Assembly (NCBI GenBank): GCA_000242815.2
Contig: AHHB01000028.1
Span: 1 to 64,000, forward strand
Reading direction: 5' to 3'
Origin: Janthinobacterium lividum PAMC 25724
GTDB taxonomy: Bacteria; Pseudomonadota; Gammaproteobacteria; Burkholderiales; Burkholderiaceae_D
Length of the DNA: 64,000 bases
Below the pieces are notes generated by a model. That model had not been told where the DNA came from and ran no database searches. It saw only the letters and a list, made by a program, of their open reading frames with translations. Shown in pieces: positions 23,718-32,833 of the stretch. The position numbers and the translations under genes are program-made. How positions within the stretch are numbered: position 1 is the first letter of the stretch; each line of letters opens with the position of its first letter.

Positions 23718-24710
23718 TTAGGCCGCCGCCCGTACCGCCGCGACCAGTTCGGAATCTGTCGGATTGTAGTACCGCATGGCCATCTGCAGAGTGCGCCATC
23801 CCATTACCTTTGCCAAGGTGGCCACTGGCATTTTTCGCGCCATGCGAGAGGCCGCTTCATGGCGTAGATCATGGAAGTGCAAGTCCTTAATTTCAGCGCG
23901 CTTGCACGCTCGGCGGAATGCCGCTCCTAAGCCGTTCGAATCATGGAATGTGGTTAGAGCGCCGCCGTGTAGCGGCCGAGGCAATGCGCGAATTGCTGCT
24001 TCCGCCGTTTCCGTAAGCGGCACAATACGTTTGCCACCACTCTTCGTCATATCCAAGCGAATCACCCTGTGATGCAAGTCGATTTTTTCCCAGGTCAGCC
24101 CGGCAATTTCGCCGCGTCGCATTCCAGTTTCGATAGCGAGTGTGATGCACAATGCTAGCGTCTGCGCGCATCCAGTTGACGCAGCTTCACGCAGGCGGGC
24201 CTCTTCATTGTCCACAAGACGACGCTCCCGACCTTGCGGCAGCGGTGGTTTGCCGATATTGGCGATGGGGTTTTCGATAGGAATGGACCACTCTCGATCT
24301 GCCATCCTGAACACCGCAGACATCACGGAAAGTTCCAGGCAGACAGTTTTGGGGCCAACAGCTCCCAGCCGTTCCTTTTTATACTCGGAGAAGTCGACGC
24401 TACGAAGACTGGCCAGCATGCGAAGCGCCAAAGGATGGCGCTGGAACTGTTTAAGCCGGCTGTTCTCAGCCCGCCAGCCACGCTTGCCGGGCGTAACCTC
24501 CGTACGGTAGCGTTCCAAAATTTCGCCGAAGCTGGTGCGCTCTGCTTCGGAGCGATCAACGAACGTGCGCTGCCGCATTTTCAGCTCAACTTCCGCCGCC
24601 CAGTCCTCAGCGTCACGCTTGGACTCGAAGGTGCGGGTCTGAGTGGGGTAGCCTTTGCGACGAACTTGCGCTTGGTGCTGGTAAGGGCCGCGATTGGTGA
24701 AGGTTGCCAT
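23718..24710 (-). CDS. int: Tyrosine site-specific integrase
   Basis: A 330-residue tyrosine recombinase. The N-terminal region has an arm-binding-like Arg/Lys-rich start, followed by a SAM-like core-binding domain and the catalytic domain. Catalytic residues are visible: TGMRRGE (R198), TKSGGKR (lysine), HFHDLRHEAA (H280, R283), MGWRT (W305) and RYYNP (Y314 or Y315). It should catalyse integration into and excision from tRNA-fMet. The gene ends beside the large RNA's terminator and starts about 125 bp from attR, the normal position next to the attachment site. Confidence 0.93.
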   Translation of the reverse strand: MATFTNRGPYQHQAQVRRKGYPTQTRTFESKRDAEDWAAEVELKMRQRTFVDRSEAERTSFGEILERYRTEVTPGKRGWRAENSRLKQFQRHPLALRMLASLRSVDFSEYKKERLGAVGPKTVCLELSVMSAVFRMADREWSIPIENPIANIGKPPLPQGRERRLVDNEEARLREAASTGCAQTLALCITLAIETGMRRGEIAGLTWEKIDLHHRVIRLDMTKSGGKRIVPLTETAEAAIRALPRPLHGGALTTFHDSNGLGAAFRRACKRAEIKDLHFHDLRHEAASRMARKMPVATLAKVMGWRTLQMAMRYYNPTDSELVAAVRAAA

Positions 24711-24798
24711 ACTGTTTCTCCGTTAGGTAGGTCAACGGTATAGCTCCAAAAACGTCAAGTGCCGCAGAATTGCAGCAAAAACTCGACGCACAATGCGA

Positions 24799-24827
24799 AA
24801 GGGCCTATCGCGATGCGATAAGCCCTT
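24799..24827 (-). terminator. Element-supplied terminator for tRNA-fMet copy 2
   Basis: AAGGGC, ATCGC / GCGAT, GCCCTT form an interrupted hairpin just beyond the 3' end of the rebuilt tRNA. It replaces the host terminator left behind at 19069-19107. Confidence 0.6.
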
Positions 24828-24835
24828 GATTTGTT

Positions 24836-24912
24836 TGGTTGCGGGGACAGGATTTGAACCTGTGACCTTCGGGTTATGAGCCCGACGAGCTGCCAGACTG
24901 CTCCACCCCGCA
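24836..24912 (-). tRNA. Initiator tRNA-fMet (CAT), copy 2; contains attR
   Basis: A 77-nt tRNA identical to copy 1. The 3' 48 nt (24836-24883) belong to the integrative element and the remaining 29 nt to the host, so integration rebuilt the gene. The host 5' flank (GCAGCCGAATTATA) matches that of copy 1 (GCAGGCGAATTATA), confirming that the two were tandem copies. Confidence 0.95.
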
Positions 24913-24968
24913 GCCGAATTATAGCGCCGTTTGCTGCAATGCGCAATGGCCTTGCAGCAGTTCTGTTA

Positions 24969-26147
24969 TCAGGCTGCCGCGAGGCGCCACAGCGAGGTGA
25001 TTTCCTTCGAGCGGGCCGCATGCAGGCTGTCCGTGGCATCTTGCGCGCGCGGGTGCGTGGGTTTCACGTCCAGGCGGTCGACGACCTTCAAGCCCGCTTG
25101 CGCTATCCATTCAAGCAATTGCGCACGCGGGCGCAGGCCCAGGTGCTCGGCCAGGTCCGACAAGATCAGCCAGCCTTCGCCGGCCGCTTCCAGGTGCTCG
25201 GCCAGGCCGGCTAGGAAACCGCGCAGCATGCGGCTGTCCGGATCGTAGACGGCATATTCGATGGGCGAGCTGGGACGTGCGGGCAGCCAGGGCGGATTGC
25301 ACACGATCAGCGGTGCGCGTCCCGCAGGGAACAGGTCGGCCTGCACCACGTCGACTTTATCGAGCAAATCGAGGCGGGCCAGGTTTTCGCGCGCGCACGA
25401 TAGGGCGCGCGCATCCTGGTCGGTGGCGACGATGCGTGCGACGCCGCGCTGTGCCAGCACGGCGGCCAACACACCCGTGCCGGTGCCGATATCGAACGCC
25501 AGGCTGGCGCGCGGCGGCAGGGGAGCGTCGGCCACCAGGCCCACGTATTCGCCACGGATCGGGGCGAACACGCCGTAATGCGGATGGATGCGCTGGCCCA
25601 GGGCCGGCAGTTCCACGCCAGTGCGGCGCCATTCATGCGCGCCGATCAGACCCAGCAGCTCGCGCAGCGAGGCGATAAATGCTTCCTCGCCGCGGCCATA
25701 CGCTTCATTGCAAGCCAGTTTCACATCCGGTGCGCGGCGCAGCGCGATCGTGTAGTCGGCCTCGAAGGGCAGCAGCAGCATGGCCAGGGTGCGGGCGCGT
25801 TGCGACTGCGCCTGGCGGTGCAAATGGAACGCTTGCGTGGCCGAGGGTTCGGCTTGCACCAGCTTGGCGGCCTTGGCCTTCTTGCTGGGCTTGTCGTTCT
25901 TGTGGTCGGCACGCCGCGCCAGCGCTTGCAGCAACTGGCGCGCGTTCTGGAAGTCGCCGCGCCATATCATGGCCGTGCCTTCGCAAGCCAGGCGGTAAGC
26001 CTGGTCGGCCGTCGTGCGGTCATCCGCGATGACGACGCGTTTGGGCGGCGGCATGCCGCTTTCCGAGCGCCAGCGGGCCGAGTGCTCGGCGCCGTTTTCG
26101 CTCCAGTGGATCTGCGGATGAACGGTAGGGGAAGAAGTGTCGGACAT
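24969..26147 (-). CDS. Class I SAM-dependent methyltransferase
   Basis: A 392-residue protein. The C-terminal half is a Rossmann methyltransferase with motif I FDIGTGTGVLAAVLAQRG, motif II ATDQDARALSCARENL and the amide/exocyclic-amine signature VCNPPWLPA. This is the N(D)PP(Y/W) type found in PrmC, RlmG and RsmC, which methylate rRNA bases or the glutamine of release factors. The N-terminal 170 residues are specific to this protein and include a lysine-rich stretch KNDKPSKKAKAAKL. The substrate is probably nucleic acid or ribosomal; I cannot name it. The ATG at 26147 starts MSDTSSPTVHPQIHW. Confidence 0.75.
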   Translation of the reverse strand: MSDTSSPTVHPQIHWSENGAEHSARWRSESGMPPPKRVVIADDRTTADQAYRLACEGTAMIWRGDFQNARQLLQALARRADHKNDKPSKKAKAAKLVQAEPSATQAFHLHRQAQSQRARTLAMLLLPFEADYTIALRRAPDVKLACNEAYGRGEEAFIASLRELLGLIGAHEWRRTGVELPALGQRIHPHYGVFAPIRGEYVGLVADAPLPPRASLAFDIGTGTGVLAAVLAQRGVARIVATDQDARALSCARENLARLDLLDKVDVVQADLFPAGRAPLIVCNPPWLPARPSSPIEYAVYDPDSRMLRGFLAGLAEHLEAAGEGWLILSDLAEHLGLRPRAQLLEWIAQAGLKVVDRLDVKPTHPRAQDATDSLHAARSKEITSLWRLAAA

Positions 26148-26205
26148 GGGATTCAATCGATAGAAGGTGGCGCGCGGCATGGTCGCCTGCGCAGGCCGTC
26201 TTCCA

Positions 26206-27084
26206 TTATACGTCGCTGGCCGTGCTCTCAGCGCTGTTTGCGCCATAGGCGATGGCCAGCGCACGCGCGCGCGCCTGGTCGTCGGGCATGCTTTGCACGG
26301 GTTTTTTGGCTGTTTCGGCGCTATTGTCAGGCTGCACCAGTTTGAGCAAACGCAAGCTCAGGCTGCCCGCCAGGTCGCCCTCCTTGCCGCTGGCGCTGGC
26401 GCCATCGGATTGCTGATTGAAAATGCTGCTTTGCAATTGCTGGCCCAGCAGCTTGAACAGCTCGTGCAGATTGCCGGCGAAGGTCGTGGCGGGCAACGCT
26501 TTGGCGGGCAGCCCGGCGTCATCGGCGGGGCTTGCTTCCGGGCTTGCTTCCTCGCTTGCGCCTTGCGTTTGCTCAAGCACGCCCGCGCTGATGTTCGATT
26601 GATATTGCACTTCCAGTTCGAAGTCGAAGGTTTGGCCATCGGCCGTAGTGATCTTGCCCTTGCCGATGAAATGGGCGTTTTCATCGAGGCTGAAGGCGGC
26701 GGCGCGACTGCTGTTGCCGGCGCCCGAAACGCTGGCGCTGCCACTGCTGAAGCTGGAAGCGGCTTGCAGGTCGACCGAATCGAAAGCGATGCTGGCGCCG
26801 TCGCCGAACAGCTGGCGCGTCATGCTGGAGAGGAAATCTTGCGCTGTATCGACGGTAGCGTTGCCCAGCGCGTCCGTGCGCCGTTGCAAGCCCTTGGTCG
26901 ACAGGTCCAGCGCATTGCTCGACAGGGCCACCATGTCTTGCCCCGGGCGCTGCATCAAGGGCATAGCGGCCAGGCCGGCCGTGCCGGCGCGCGGTTTTTG
27001 CAGCGCTTGCCCAGGCACGGGCGTGGCGGCAAGCTGGCGCGGGCCGGAAGCGAGGGGGGAAGCGTAGGCGGGAAGCTGGGACAT
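26206..27084 (-). CDS. Hypothetical low-complexity protein
   Basis: A 292-residue protein without signal peptide or membrane segment, rich in Ala, Ser, Gln and Gly. One more ordered block, ENAHFIGKGKITTADGQTFD followed by FELEVQYQ, looks like a short beta domain. The helical region NLHELFKLLGQQLQSSIF follows. The style is reminiscent of secreted or flagellar accessory proteins, but I recognise no family and nothing flagellar lies nearby. It starts at 27084 (MSQLPAYASPL). Confidence 0.6.
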   Translation of the reverse strand: MSQLPAYASPLASGPRQLAATPVPGQALQKPRAGTAGLAAMPLMQRPGQDMVALSSNALDLSTKGLQRRTDALGNATVDTAQDFLSSMTRQLFGDGASIAFDSVDLQAASSFSSGSASVSGAGNSSRAAAFSLDENAHFIGKGKITTADGQTFDFELEVQYQSNISAGVLEQTQGASEEASPEASPADDAGLPAKALPATTFAGNLHELFKLLGQQLQSSIFNQQSDGASASGKEGDLAGSLSLRLLKLVQPDNSAETAKKPVQSMPDDQARARALAIAYGANSAESTASDV

Positions 27085-27159
27085 GGTCGGTTCTATACGG
27101 GCTGTATATCGTCATTAACGACACTTCATTAACGACAATAATCGCCCGTACTTTAACCA

Positions 27160-27369
27160 TTAGTGATGGTGCGACCAACTACCATCGGCCGACTCCAGGT
27201 AGGACTTGACGGCATCGGCCTGGCCCGTGGCGTGGCGCTTGAGTTCGCCGCATGCGCAAATACCCTGGTAGGGCTGGATATGCGAACAGGCGGAGACTTT
27301 TTGCAGGTAGACCTGCATGGATTTTTGACATTTGACGCACTTGAAGGTGAGGCTGCGGGCGGCTTTCAT
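27160..27369 (-). CDS. Small cysteine-rich (zinc-ribbon-like) protein
   Basis: A 69-residue protein with FKCVKCQK near the N-terminus and the cysteines of SACSHIQ and GICACGE further on, plus a histidine-rich C-terminus (SWSHHH). The CxxC and CxC pairs suggest a single bound zinc. No partner gene is obvious. It reads leftwards, in the same direction as the hypothetical gene at 26206. Confidence 0.6.
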   Translation of the reverse strand: MKAARSLTFKCVKCQKSMQVYLQKVSACSHIQPYQGICACGELKRHATGQADAVKSYLESADGSWSHHH

Positions 27370-27547
27370 GGTTTTCCTTGAACTGTTGCGGGACGCAGGC
27401 GGTGCCTGCGCGAAGGCGGCGATTTTAACGTACTCCGGCCATCGTTACACCTTGTTGCATCTGCGCCACGCGCAGGTCAACTCAATTCGCGCCATGACGT
27501 TGAACGTCTACAGGAGGTCGTTGGACCGCCATTGAAGAGGTAGCAGC

Positions 27548-27715
27548 ATGGAAAAGCATGACAAGCAAAAGCCTGTACCACCGGCCAAGGAGCTGGTCAG
27601 GAAATGGTTGAAAGCGGAGCTGGAACAGCGCCGGCCCCCGCCCGACCCGGAGCAGATTCGCCGCGAACTGGGCTGGGATTTGCTCAAGCTGGGCCGCGAG
27701 TCTCTGCCTCGCTGA
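27548..27715 (+). CDS. 55-residue hypothetical protein
   Basis: A short frame with a good Shine-Dalgarno region (AAGAGG) before the ATG at 27548. The product is charged and probably helical: KELVRKWLKAELEQRRPPP, then EQIRRELGWDLLKLGRES. It has no membrane segment. It is convergent with sbcC, whose stop lies 24 bp downstream. The amphipathic pattern and the ribosome site support it as real; function unknown. Confidence 0.55.
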   Translation: MEKHDKQKPVPPAKELVRKWLKAELEQRRPPPDPEQIRRELGWDLLKLGRESLPR

Positions 27716-27739
27716 TGGGCCGATGTGCGGGCAGCTGCG

Positions 27740-30700
27740 CTAGCGCACCGTCACCACGCTCTTGCCGCCGGACCCCGGCTGCACGAGGATGCGGGTGGCG
27801 ATGCGCTCCGTCATTTCCTGAACGTGCGAGATGACGCCCACCTTGCGGCCCATCGCTTGCAAGCCGTCGAGCGCATCCATGGCGACGCGCAGGGTTTCCG
27901 TGTCCAGGCTGCCGAAACCCTCGTCGATGAACAGCGACTCCACGCGCACCCGGTTCGACGATAGCGAGGCCAGGCCCAGTGCCAAGGCCAGCGAGACGAG
28001 GAACGATTCGCCACCTGACAGCGAGTGTACGGAGCGTAGCTCGCCGCCCATGTCCTGGTCGCGCACCATCAGGCCGAGAGACGGATTGTTTGGATTGTCG
28101 ATGCGCTCCAGTTGATAGCGGCGCGCCAAGTGGTTCAAATGCGCGTTGGCATAGCCAAGCAGCACTTCGAGCGTGAATTGCTGCGCGTAGTTACGAAATT
28201 TCTTGCCGTCGGCCGAGCCGATTAATTCATTCAGGCTGGCCCAGCGCCGTTCGATGAGGGCTTGCGCCTCGATTTGTGCCAGCATCGCCTGTGCGCTGTG
28301 GCGTCGGGCGTCATCTTGCGCGATGGCCAGGCGCAGACGCGTCGCTTCCTGGTTGGCCGCCTGGCGTTGCGTGCCAAGTGCGTCGAGCGCGCCCAGCAGC
28401 GTGGCCTCGTCCGTTTCTAGTGCTTCCGGTGGCCGCTCCAGGTGGGCCGCATGCTGCTGCTGGCGTTCGGCCAGCACCGACAGCGCCGCCGTGTGGCGGT
28501 CGGCGATCCATTGCATGGCTTCGCGTTCGGCGCGCATGGCTTCCGGCGTGATGGCCAGATGTGCATGCAAGGCGGCCATGTCGGCGGGCGCATGGGCCCG
28601 ATGGGCAAGCTGGAACTGGCGCAGCCAATCTTCCAGCGCCGCTGCTGCCGCGCTGTCTTGCCGGCGCAAGGTATCGAGGCGCAGGGCCGTTTGCGCACAC
28701 GCCTCATCGAGCCGCGCGCGCGCCTGGCTCGCTGCCTGCGCCGCCGCTTGCTGCTGCGCCAGCTCAGTTCTTGCGCGCGCGACGGCGCTTGCCAGCGTGC
28801 TTTCCACTTCGGCCACGGGCTGACCACCCCACAATGCCGCGCGCTGCGCTTGTAGCGCTTTTAGCTGCACATCGAGGGCCGCGTATGCGCCATGCGCGTC
28901 CAGTGCCAGTTGCTGCGTCGTGCGTGCGGCGGCATTGGCCGCGTCCAGCTGCACTGCCAGCGTGGTCAGAGCATGGCTGCGGTTGTCCTGGTCCGCCTGC
29001 TGTTTCAGCCATTGCCGGCTTTCCGTTTCGCGCGCCGCGCGGAAGGCGGCAGGGCCGGCGCGCCAGCCATCTTTCCAGTCTTCGGCGCCATCCGTGTCGG
29101 CAAAGGCGGCATCGAGCTGTGCCAGCAAGCCATCGAGGGCGCTGCGCGAGGTCTGCGCCCTGTCCTTGTTTGCCGCCTGCTGCGTTCGCAACTGCGCCAG
29201 CCGTGTTTGCGTCTCAGTGACGGCGGCCGTCAGGCGCGCATGCTCCGCACCGGCCAGTTCGTGCGCCGCCTGTGCTTGCTCGCGCCGCGCGCTGGCCTCG
29301 CGCAACGCTGCCTCCTGCAGCGCCAGCGCCTGCAAGCGTGCCGCATTGGCCGCCAACTGCTGCGTGAACCAGTGCGCGCGCCCGGCTTCTGGCGGTAGTT
29401 GCAGTGTCTCGTCATGCGGCCGCCATTGTGCTTCCAGGGCGGCGATGGCGGGCGGCAGGGCTGCCAGTTCGGCTGCTGTTTGCGCCTGCTCACGCGCATA
29501 GCCGGCCAGCGCCGCCCTGTGCGTGGCCAGCTGCTCCAGATTGCTGCGCGCCTGCGTGCGGCAGGCCCGTACTTCATCTTGCAAGCTGGCCAGCATTGCT
29601 TGCAAAGGGTGATTGCCATGCTCAGCCTGCGTGTACGGGTGTTCGAGTGCACCGCACACGGGGCAGGGCTGTTCTTCCTGCAGGGTCGCGCGCAGTTGTT
29701 CGACGCTGGCCGCGCATGCCGCTTCGGCACCCTTCAAGGATTTTTCCGCCTGCGCCAGGCCCGCTTCCAGCTGCGCCGTCCGCGCAGCTTGCGCCGCTAG
29801 CGCCGTGTCTTCCGCCAGCGCCGCCTGCGCCAGTTGCGCCGCCCTGGCTTGTCCGTGCGCCAGTTCCTGCCGCTTGCGCGCCAGCTCCGTCCACGTCTTT
29901 TCCGCCGTATTCAACTGGCGCGCATGCTCTTCGAGCTGGCCACGCTGTTGCTGCAGCAGTTGTCCATCGATCGCTTGTACGGCGCCAGCGGCTGCGCGCC
30001 GCTCGGCATCGCGCGTAGCCAGCGCCGCTGCGGCAGCGGCCTGCGCGGCCTGCTCTTGCTGCGCCGCATCGGTGGCGTGGCGTAGCCGCTGCGTCGATTC
30101 GGCCACGCTGGCGTCGGCCGCATCGGCTTGCGCGGCGACCTGACCTGCCTGGGCGAATAGCTGGTCTGATAATTGCCATGACGTGGCCAGTGCCTGCCAG
30201 TGCTGGTGCGCCGTCAGCCACAGACGGCCCGTGTCCTGCTCCGCCTGCACGGCGTGCTGGCGCTGCTGCACTGCCAGTAGCGCGCCGCGTGCCGACTCGT
30301 TGGCCTGGTCTGCTGCCTGCGCCGCCTCGCTGGCCTGGTGGTGCGCGGGCAAGCGGGCGCCAATGCCGGCATCGAGCGCCTTGGCATTATCGAGTTGTGG
30401 CGCCGCATCGCGTTGCGCCGCTTCCTTGGCCTGCAAGGCCGCCGCCGCCAACTGCAAGGCCTGCGCCAGTTGCGCCTCGGCAGCGACGGCTAGCGTCGCC
30501 TGCCCGTGCGACGCTTCCAGCGCGGCGCCGGTACCGGCGATCTCGCTGGCCAGGCGCGCCACGTCGTCGATCAGGGCGCGCGCCGGCTGCAGCAATTCCC
30601 ACTGCGCCAGCGCCGTGCGGCGTGCTTCTGCGGCGGCGTGTTCGGCAGCCGCATTGCCCAGCGCCTCCTGCGCCGCTGTCAACTGGGTTTGCAGCTTGTG

Positions 30701-31507
30701 CGTCTCCTGGTGCCAGCGCTGCTGCAGTTCCAGTACCGCCTTGCGCTGGTCGATGTGTTGCAGGCGGCTCTCGGCAGCACTGCATAGCGCCTCGCTGTCG
30801 GTTCGCTCTTGCGGCGACAGGGGGCGCTGGTCGGCCAGCTTTTCGCCCAGGCGTTCGAGGATCTGTTTTTCCTTCTTTGCCCGCTCGAAGGCGCGCATGG
30901 AAATGTCGCTATAGATGCTGCTGCCCGTCAGGGTTTCCAGCAATTCTCCGCGGTCATTATCTTCCGTCTTGAGGAAGGTGGAAAATTCGTTTTGCGCCAG
31001 CAGTACGGCGCGCGTGAACTGCTCGAACGACAGGCCGATGCGTTTTTCGATCTCTTCCTTGACTTCCGTCTTGGTGCCGCCGATCGCTTGCAGCGCGGGT
31101 AACTGGTGCAAGCTCATGGCGGTCGCCTGCAGCGCTCCCTCGGCTCTGGTGCGCGAGCGACGCACGCTCCAGCGCGCGCGGTAGTGAGCACCATCGTTGC
31201 CGACGAAGTCCACTTGCGCATAAGCGTCCGGCGTGCCGCGACGCAGCAGGGTGCGCGTATCCTGGGCGTTCACGGTTTCCTTGCCCACGTCGGGCAGCGC
31301 GCTGCCCCGGCCCAGCACCTTCAGCAGGCGCGGCGTGGCGTCATACAGTGCCAGGCACAGCGCGTCGAGCAGGGTGCTTTTGCCCGCGCCCGTGGGGCCG
31401 CTGATGGCGAACAGACCGCTAGACGCCAGTGGTTCTTGCTGGAAGTCGACTTCAAATTCGCCGGCCAGCGAGGCCAGGTTCTTACCGCTGATTTTCAGGA
31501 TTTTCAT
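27740..31507 (-). CDS. sbcC: Exonuclease subunit SbcC
   Basis: The large ATPase of the SbcCD nuclease (Rad50 homologue), which opens hairpins and trims DNA ends. The 1255-residue protein starts with Walker A in ISGPTGAGKSTLLDAL, has two very long Ala/Gln-rich coiled-coil arms, and a zinc-hook motif CPVCGALEHP near the middle. It ends with the ABC signature LSGGESFLVSLALALGLA and Walker B in LFIDEGFGSLD. It lies 21 bp downstream of sbcD in the same direction, so the pair is an operon. Confidence 0.95.
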   Translation of the reverse strand: MKILKISGKNLASLAGEFEVDFQQEPLASSGLFAISGPTGAGKSTLLDALCLALYDATPRLLKVLGRGSALPDVGKETVNAQDTRTLLRRGTPDAYAQVDFVGNDGAHYRARWSVRRSRTRAEGALQATAMSLHQLPALQAIGGTKTEVKEEIEKRIGLSFEQFTRAVLLAQNEFSTFLKTEDNDRGELLETLTGSSIYSDISMRAFERAKKEKQILERLGEKLADQRPLSPQERTDSEALCSAAESRLQHIDQRKAVLELQQRWHQETHKLQTQLTAAQEALGNAAAEHAAAEARRTALAQWELLQPARALIDDVARLASEIAGTGAALEASHGQATLAVAAEAQLAQALQLAAAALQAKEAAQRDAAPQLDNAKALDAGIGARLPAHHQASEAAQAADQANESARGALLAVQQRQHAVQAEQDTGRLWLTAHQHWQALATSWQLSDQLFAQAGQVAAQADAADASVAESTQRLRHATDAAQQEQAAQAAAAAALATRDAERRAAAGAVQAIDGQLLQQQRGQLEEHARQLNTAEKTWTELARKRQELAHGQARAAQLAQAALAEDTALAAQAARTAQLEAGLAQAEKSLKGAEAACAASVEQLRATLQEEQPCPVCGALEHPYTQAEHGNHPLQAMLASLQDEVRACRTQARSNLEQLATHRAALAGYAREQAQTAAELAALPPAIAALEAQWRPHDETLQLPPEAGRAHWFTQQLAANAARLQALALQEAALREASARREQAQAAHELAGAEHARLTAAVTETQTRLAQLRTQQAANKDRAQTSRSALDGLLAQLDAAFADTDGAEDWKDGWRAGPAAFRAARETESRQWLKQQADQDNRSHALTTLAVQLDAANAAARTTQQLALDAHGAYAALDVQLKALQAQRAALWGGQPVAEVESTLASAVARARTELAQQQAAAQAASQARARLDEACAQTALRLDTLRRQDSAAAAALEDWLRQFQLAHRAHAPADMAALHAHLAITPEAMRAEREAMQWIADRHTAALSVLAERQQQHAAHLERPPEALETDEATLLGALDALGTQRQAANQEATRLRLAIAQDDARRHSAQAMLAQIEAQALIERRWASLNELIGSADGKKFRNYAQQFTLEVLLGYANAHLNHLARRYQLERIDNPNNPSLGLMVRDQDMGGELRSVHSLSGGESFLVSLALALGLASLSSNRVRVESLFIDEGFGSLDTETLRVAMDALDGLQAMGRKVGVISHVQEMTERIATRILVQPGSGGKSVVTVR

Positions 31508-31528
31508 GGTTCTTTAGGAGCGAAAAGG

Positions 31529-32755
31529 TCAGGCGCCGGGCAATAGCAGTTCGGCCAGGGCCGAAAGGAGTTCGGGCGGCGCTTCCTTGCCGTATTTTTG
31601 CAAGTACAGGCGGCGGAAAATGTCGTCGGGCTGCAACTGGCCCAATTGGTCGAGCGTCATGCTTTGCGTAGCGCTGCTGCGTGCGGCGCTCGAGGTTTCG
31701 ATCTTCGCCAGACGCACGCTCTTGCCGTCGAGCGCGGTCTCGATGCGCGCGCGCAGGCCCGGTTCGGGCGCGTCCAGGCGCACGCGCACTTCGAGAAATG
31801 GCTGCTCTTGTGCCGGTGCAGCGGGCACGTCGAGCGCGCCCAGTTGCGCCAGCACTTCGGCTATGCTTGCTGGCGTGGCCGGCACGCGCAAGAGCGGCAC
31901 GGCGCGCGGCACCTCGATGGCGCGTACGCACTGCAGCATTTCGCCGTCGATATCGAGGCACAGCACCTGGTGGCGGTAATTGACTTCCGCGAACGATAGG
32001 GGTATCGGGCTGCCGCAGTAGCGGATGTGTTCCTGCCCGCCGACGGCCTGCGCCTTGTGCAGGTGGCCCAGCGCCGCGTAGGCGATGCAGGCGTCGAAGA
32101 TCCCTGACGGCAGCATCTCGGTGCCGCCGATGACGATGCGGCGTTCGGAATCGTTCGACATTTCGCCGCCCACCATGTGGCAATGGCCCATGGCAAGGAT
32201 GGCTTGCCCGGGCTGGCGGCGCGCCAGCGCCAGGTCCGTCAACTGACGGTACAGCAGGGCGATGCCGCCCAGGTAGGCATCCTGGGTATCGCCGGCCGGC
32301 AGCTTGGGCACGTCGCCGGGGCGCAGGAAGGGCACGGCCAGGCACCAGGCCTGTACTTTTCCGTCGGCGCCGGGCAAGGGCAGCAGCAGGCGTTCCAGGT
32401 CGATATTGCCAGCTTCATCGCGCAGCAGGTGGCCAATCACGTGCGTGCCATGCGCTGCCAGCAGGGGGGCGGGCGCTTCGAGCCGTCCGGCAGAATCGTG
32501 GTTGCCGGCGACGATGACCAGTTGCAGCGCGGGCAGGCGTGCGCGTGCCTGCTGCAGGAACACGTACAGCTGCTTTTGCGAGGCTGCCGATGGGTTGGCG
32601 TTGTCGAACACGTCACCCGCTACCAGCAGTACGTCGATGCGTTCGGTGACGAGCGTGTCGAGCAGCCAGTCGAGGAAGCGCTGGTGTTCGTAGCCCCGTT
32701 CATGATTGTGCAGGGTCTGGCCCAGATGCCAGTCGGAGGTGTGCAGCAGGCGCAT
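31529..32755 (-). CDS. sbcD: Exonuclease subunit SbcD
   Basis: The nuclease subunit (Mre11 homologue) of SbcCD. The 408-residue protein carries the calcineurin-like phosphoesterase motifs in order: TSDWHLGQTL, VAGDVFDNANP, VAGNHDSAGR, MGHCHMVGG and YAALGHLHKAQ. The last third is the SbcC-binding/capping domain. It is first in the sbcDC operon. A degenerate palindrome half-arm lies just upstream, at about 32806. Confidence 0.95.
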   Translation of the reverse strand: MRLLHTSDWHLGQTLHNHERGYEHQRFLDWLLDTLVTERIDVLLVAGDVFDNANPSAASQKQLYVFLQQARARLPALQLVIVAGNHDSAGRLEAPAPLLAAHGTHVIGHLLRDEAGNIDLERLLLPLPGADGKVQAWCLAVPFLRPGDVPKLPAGDTQDAYLGGIALLYRQLTDLALARRQPGQAILAMGHCHMVGGEMSNDSERRIVIGGTEMLPSGIFDACIAYAALGHLHKAQAVGGQEHIRYCGSPIPLSFAEVNYRHQVLCLDIDGEMLQCVRAIEVPRAVPLLRVPATPASIAEVLAQLGALDVPAAPAQEQPFLEVRVRLDAPEPGLRARIETALDGKSVRLAKIETSSAARSSATQSMTLDQLGQLQPDDIFRRLYLQKYGKEAPPELLSALAELLLPGA

Positions 32756-32833
32756 GGTGTGGCAAGGGTAGGGAAGACAGGCGCCAATATAGCAGGAATA
32801 ATAGGGGTCAGACTCGCGCGCTGCGCCAGCGGC

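Larger units (their letters stand above)
19114..24883. mobile_element. 5.7-kb integrative element in tRNA-fMet
   Basis: Bounded by 48-bp direct repeats of the tRNA-fMet 3' part (19114-19161 and 24836-24883), with a tyrosine integrase beside the right end. The cargo, left to right, is TACCG iterons, a lipoprotein gene, an AlpA-like gene, a Rep_1-type HUH initiator, a genomic-island protein, and a 1.06-kb structured non-coding segment. By eye, base composition is less GC-rich than the flanks. Integration kept a functional tRNA by supplying its 3' part. No conjugation or capsid genes are present, so it is a satellite-like or integrating plasmid-like element that would need help to move. Confidence 0.88.
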
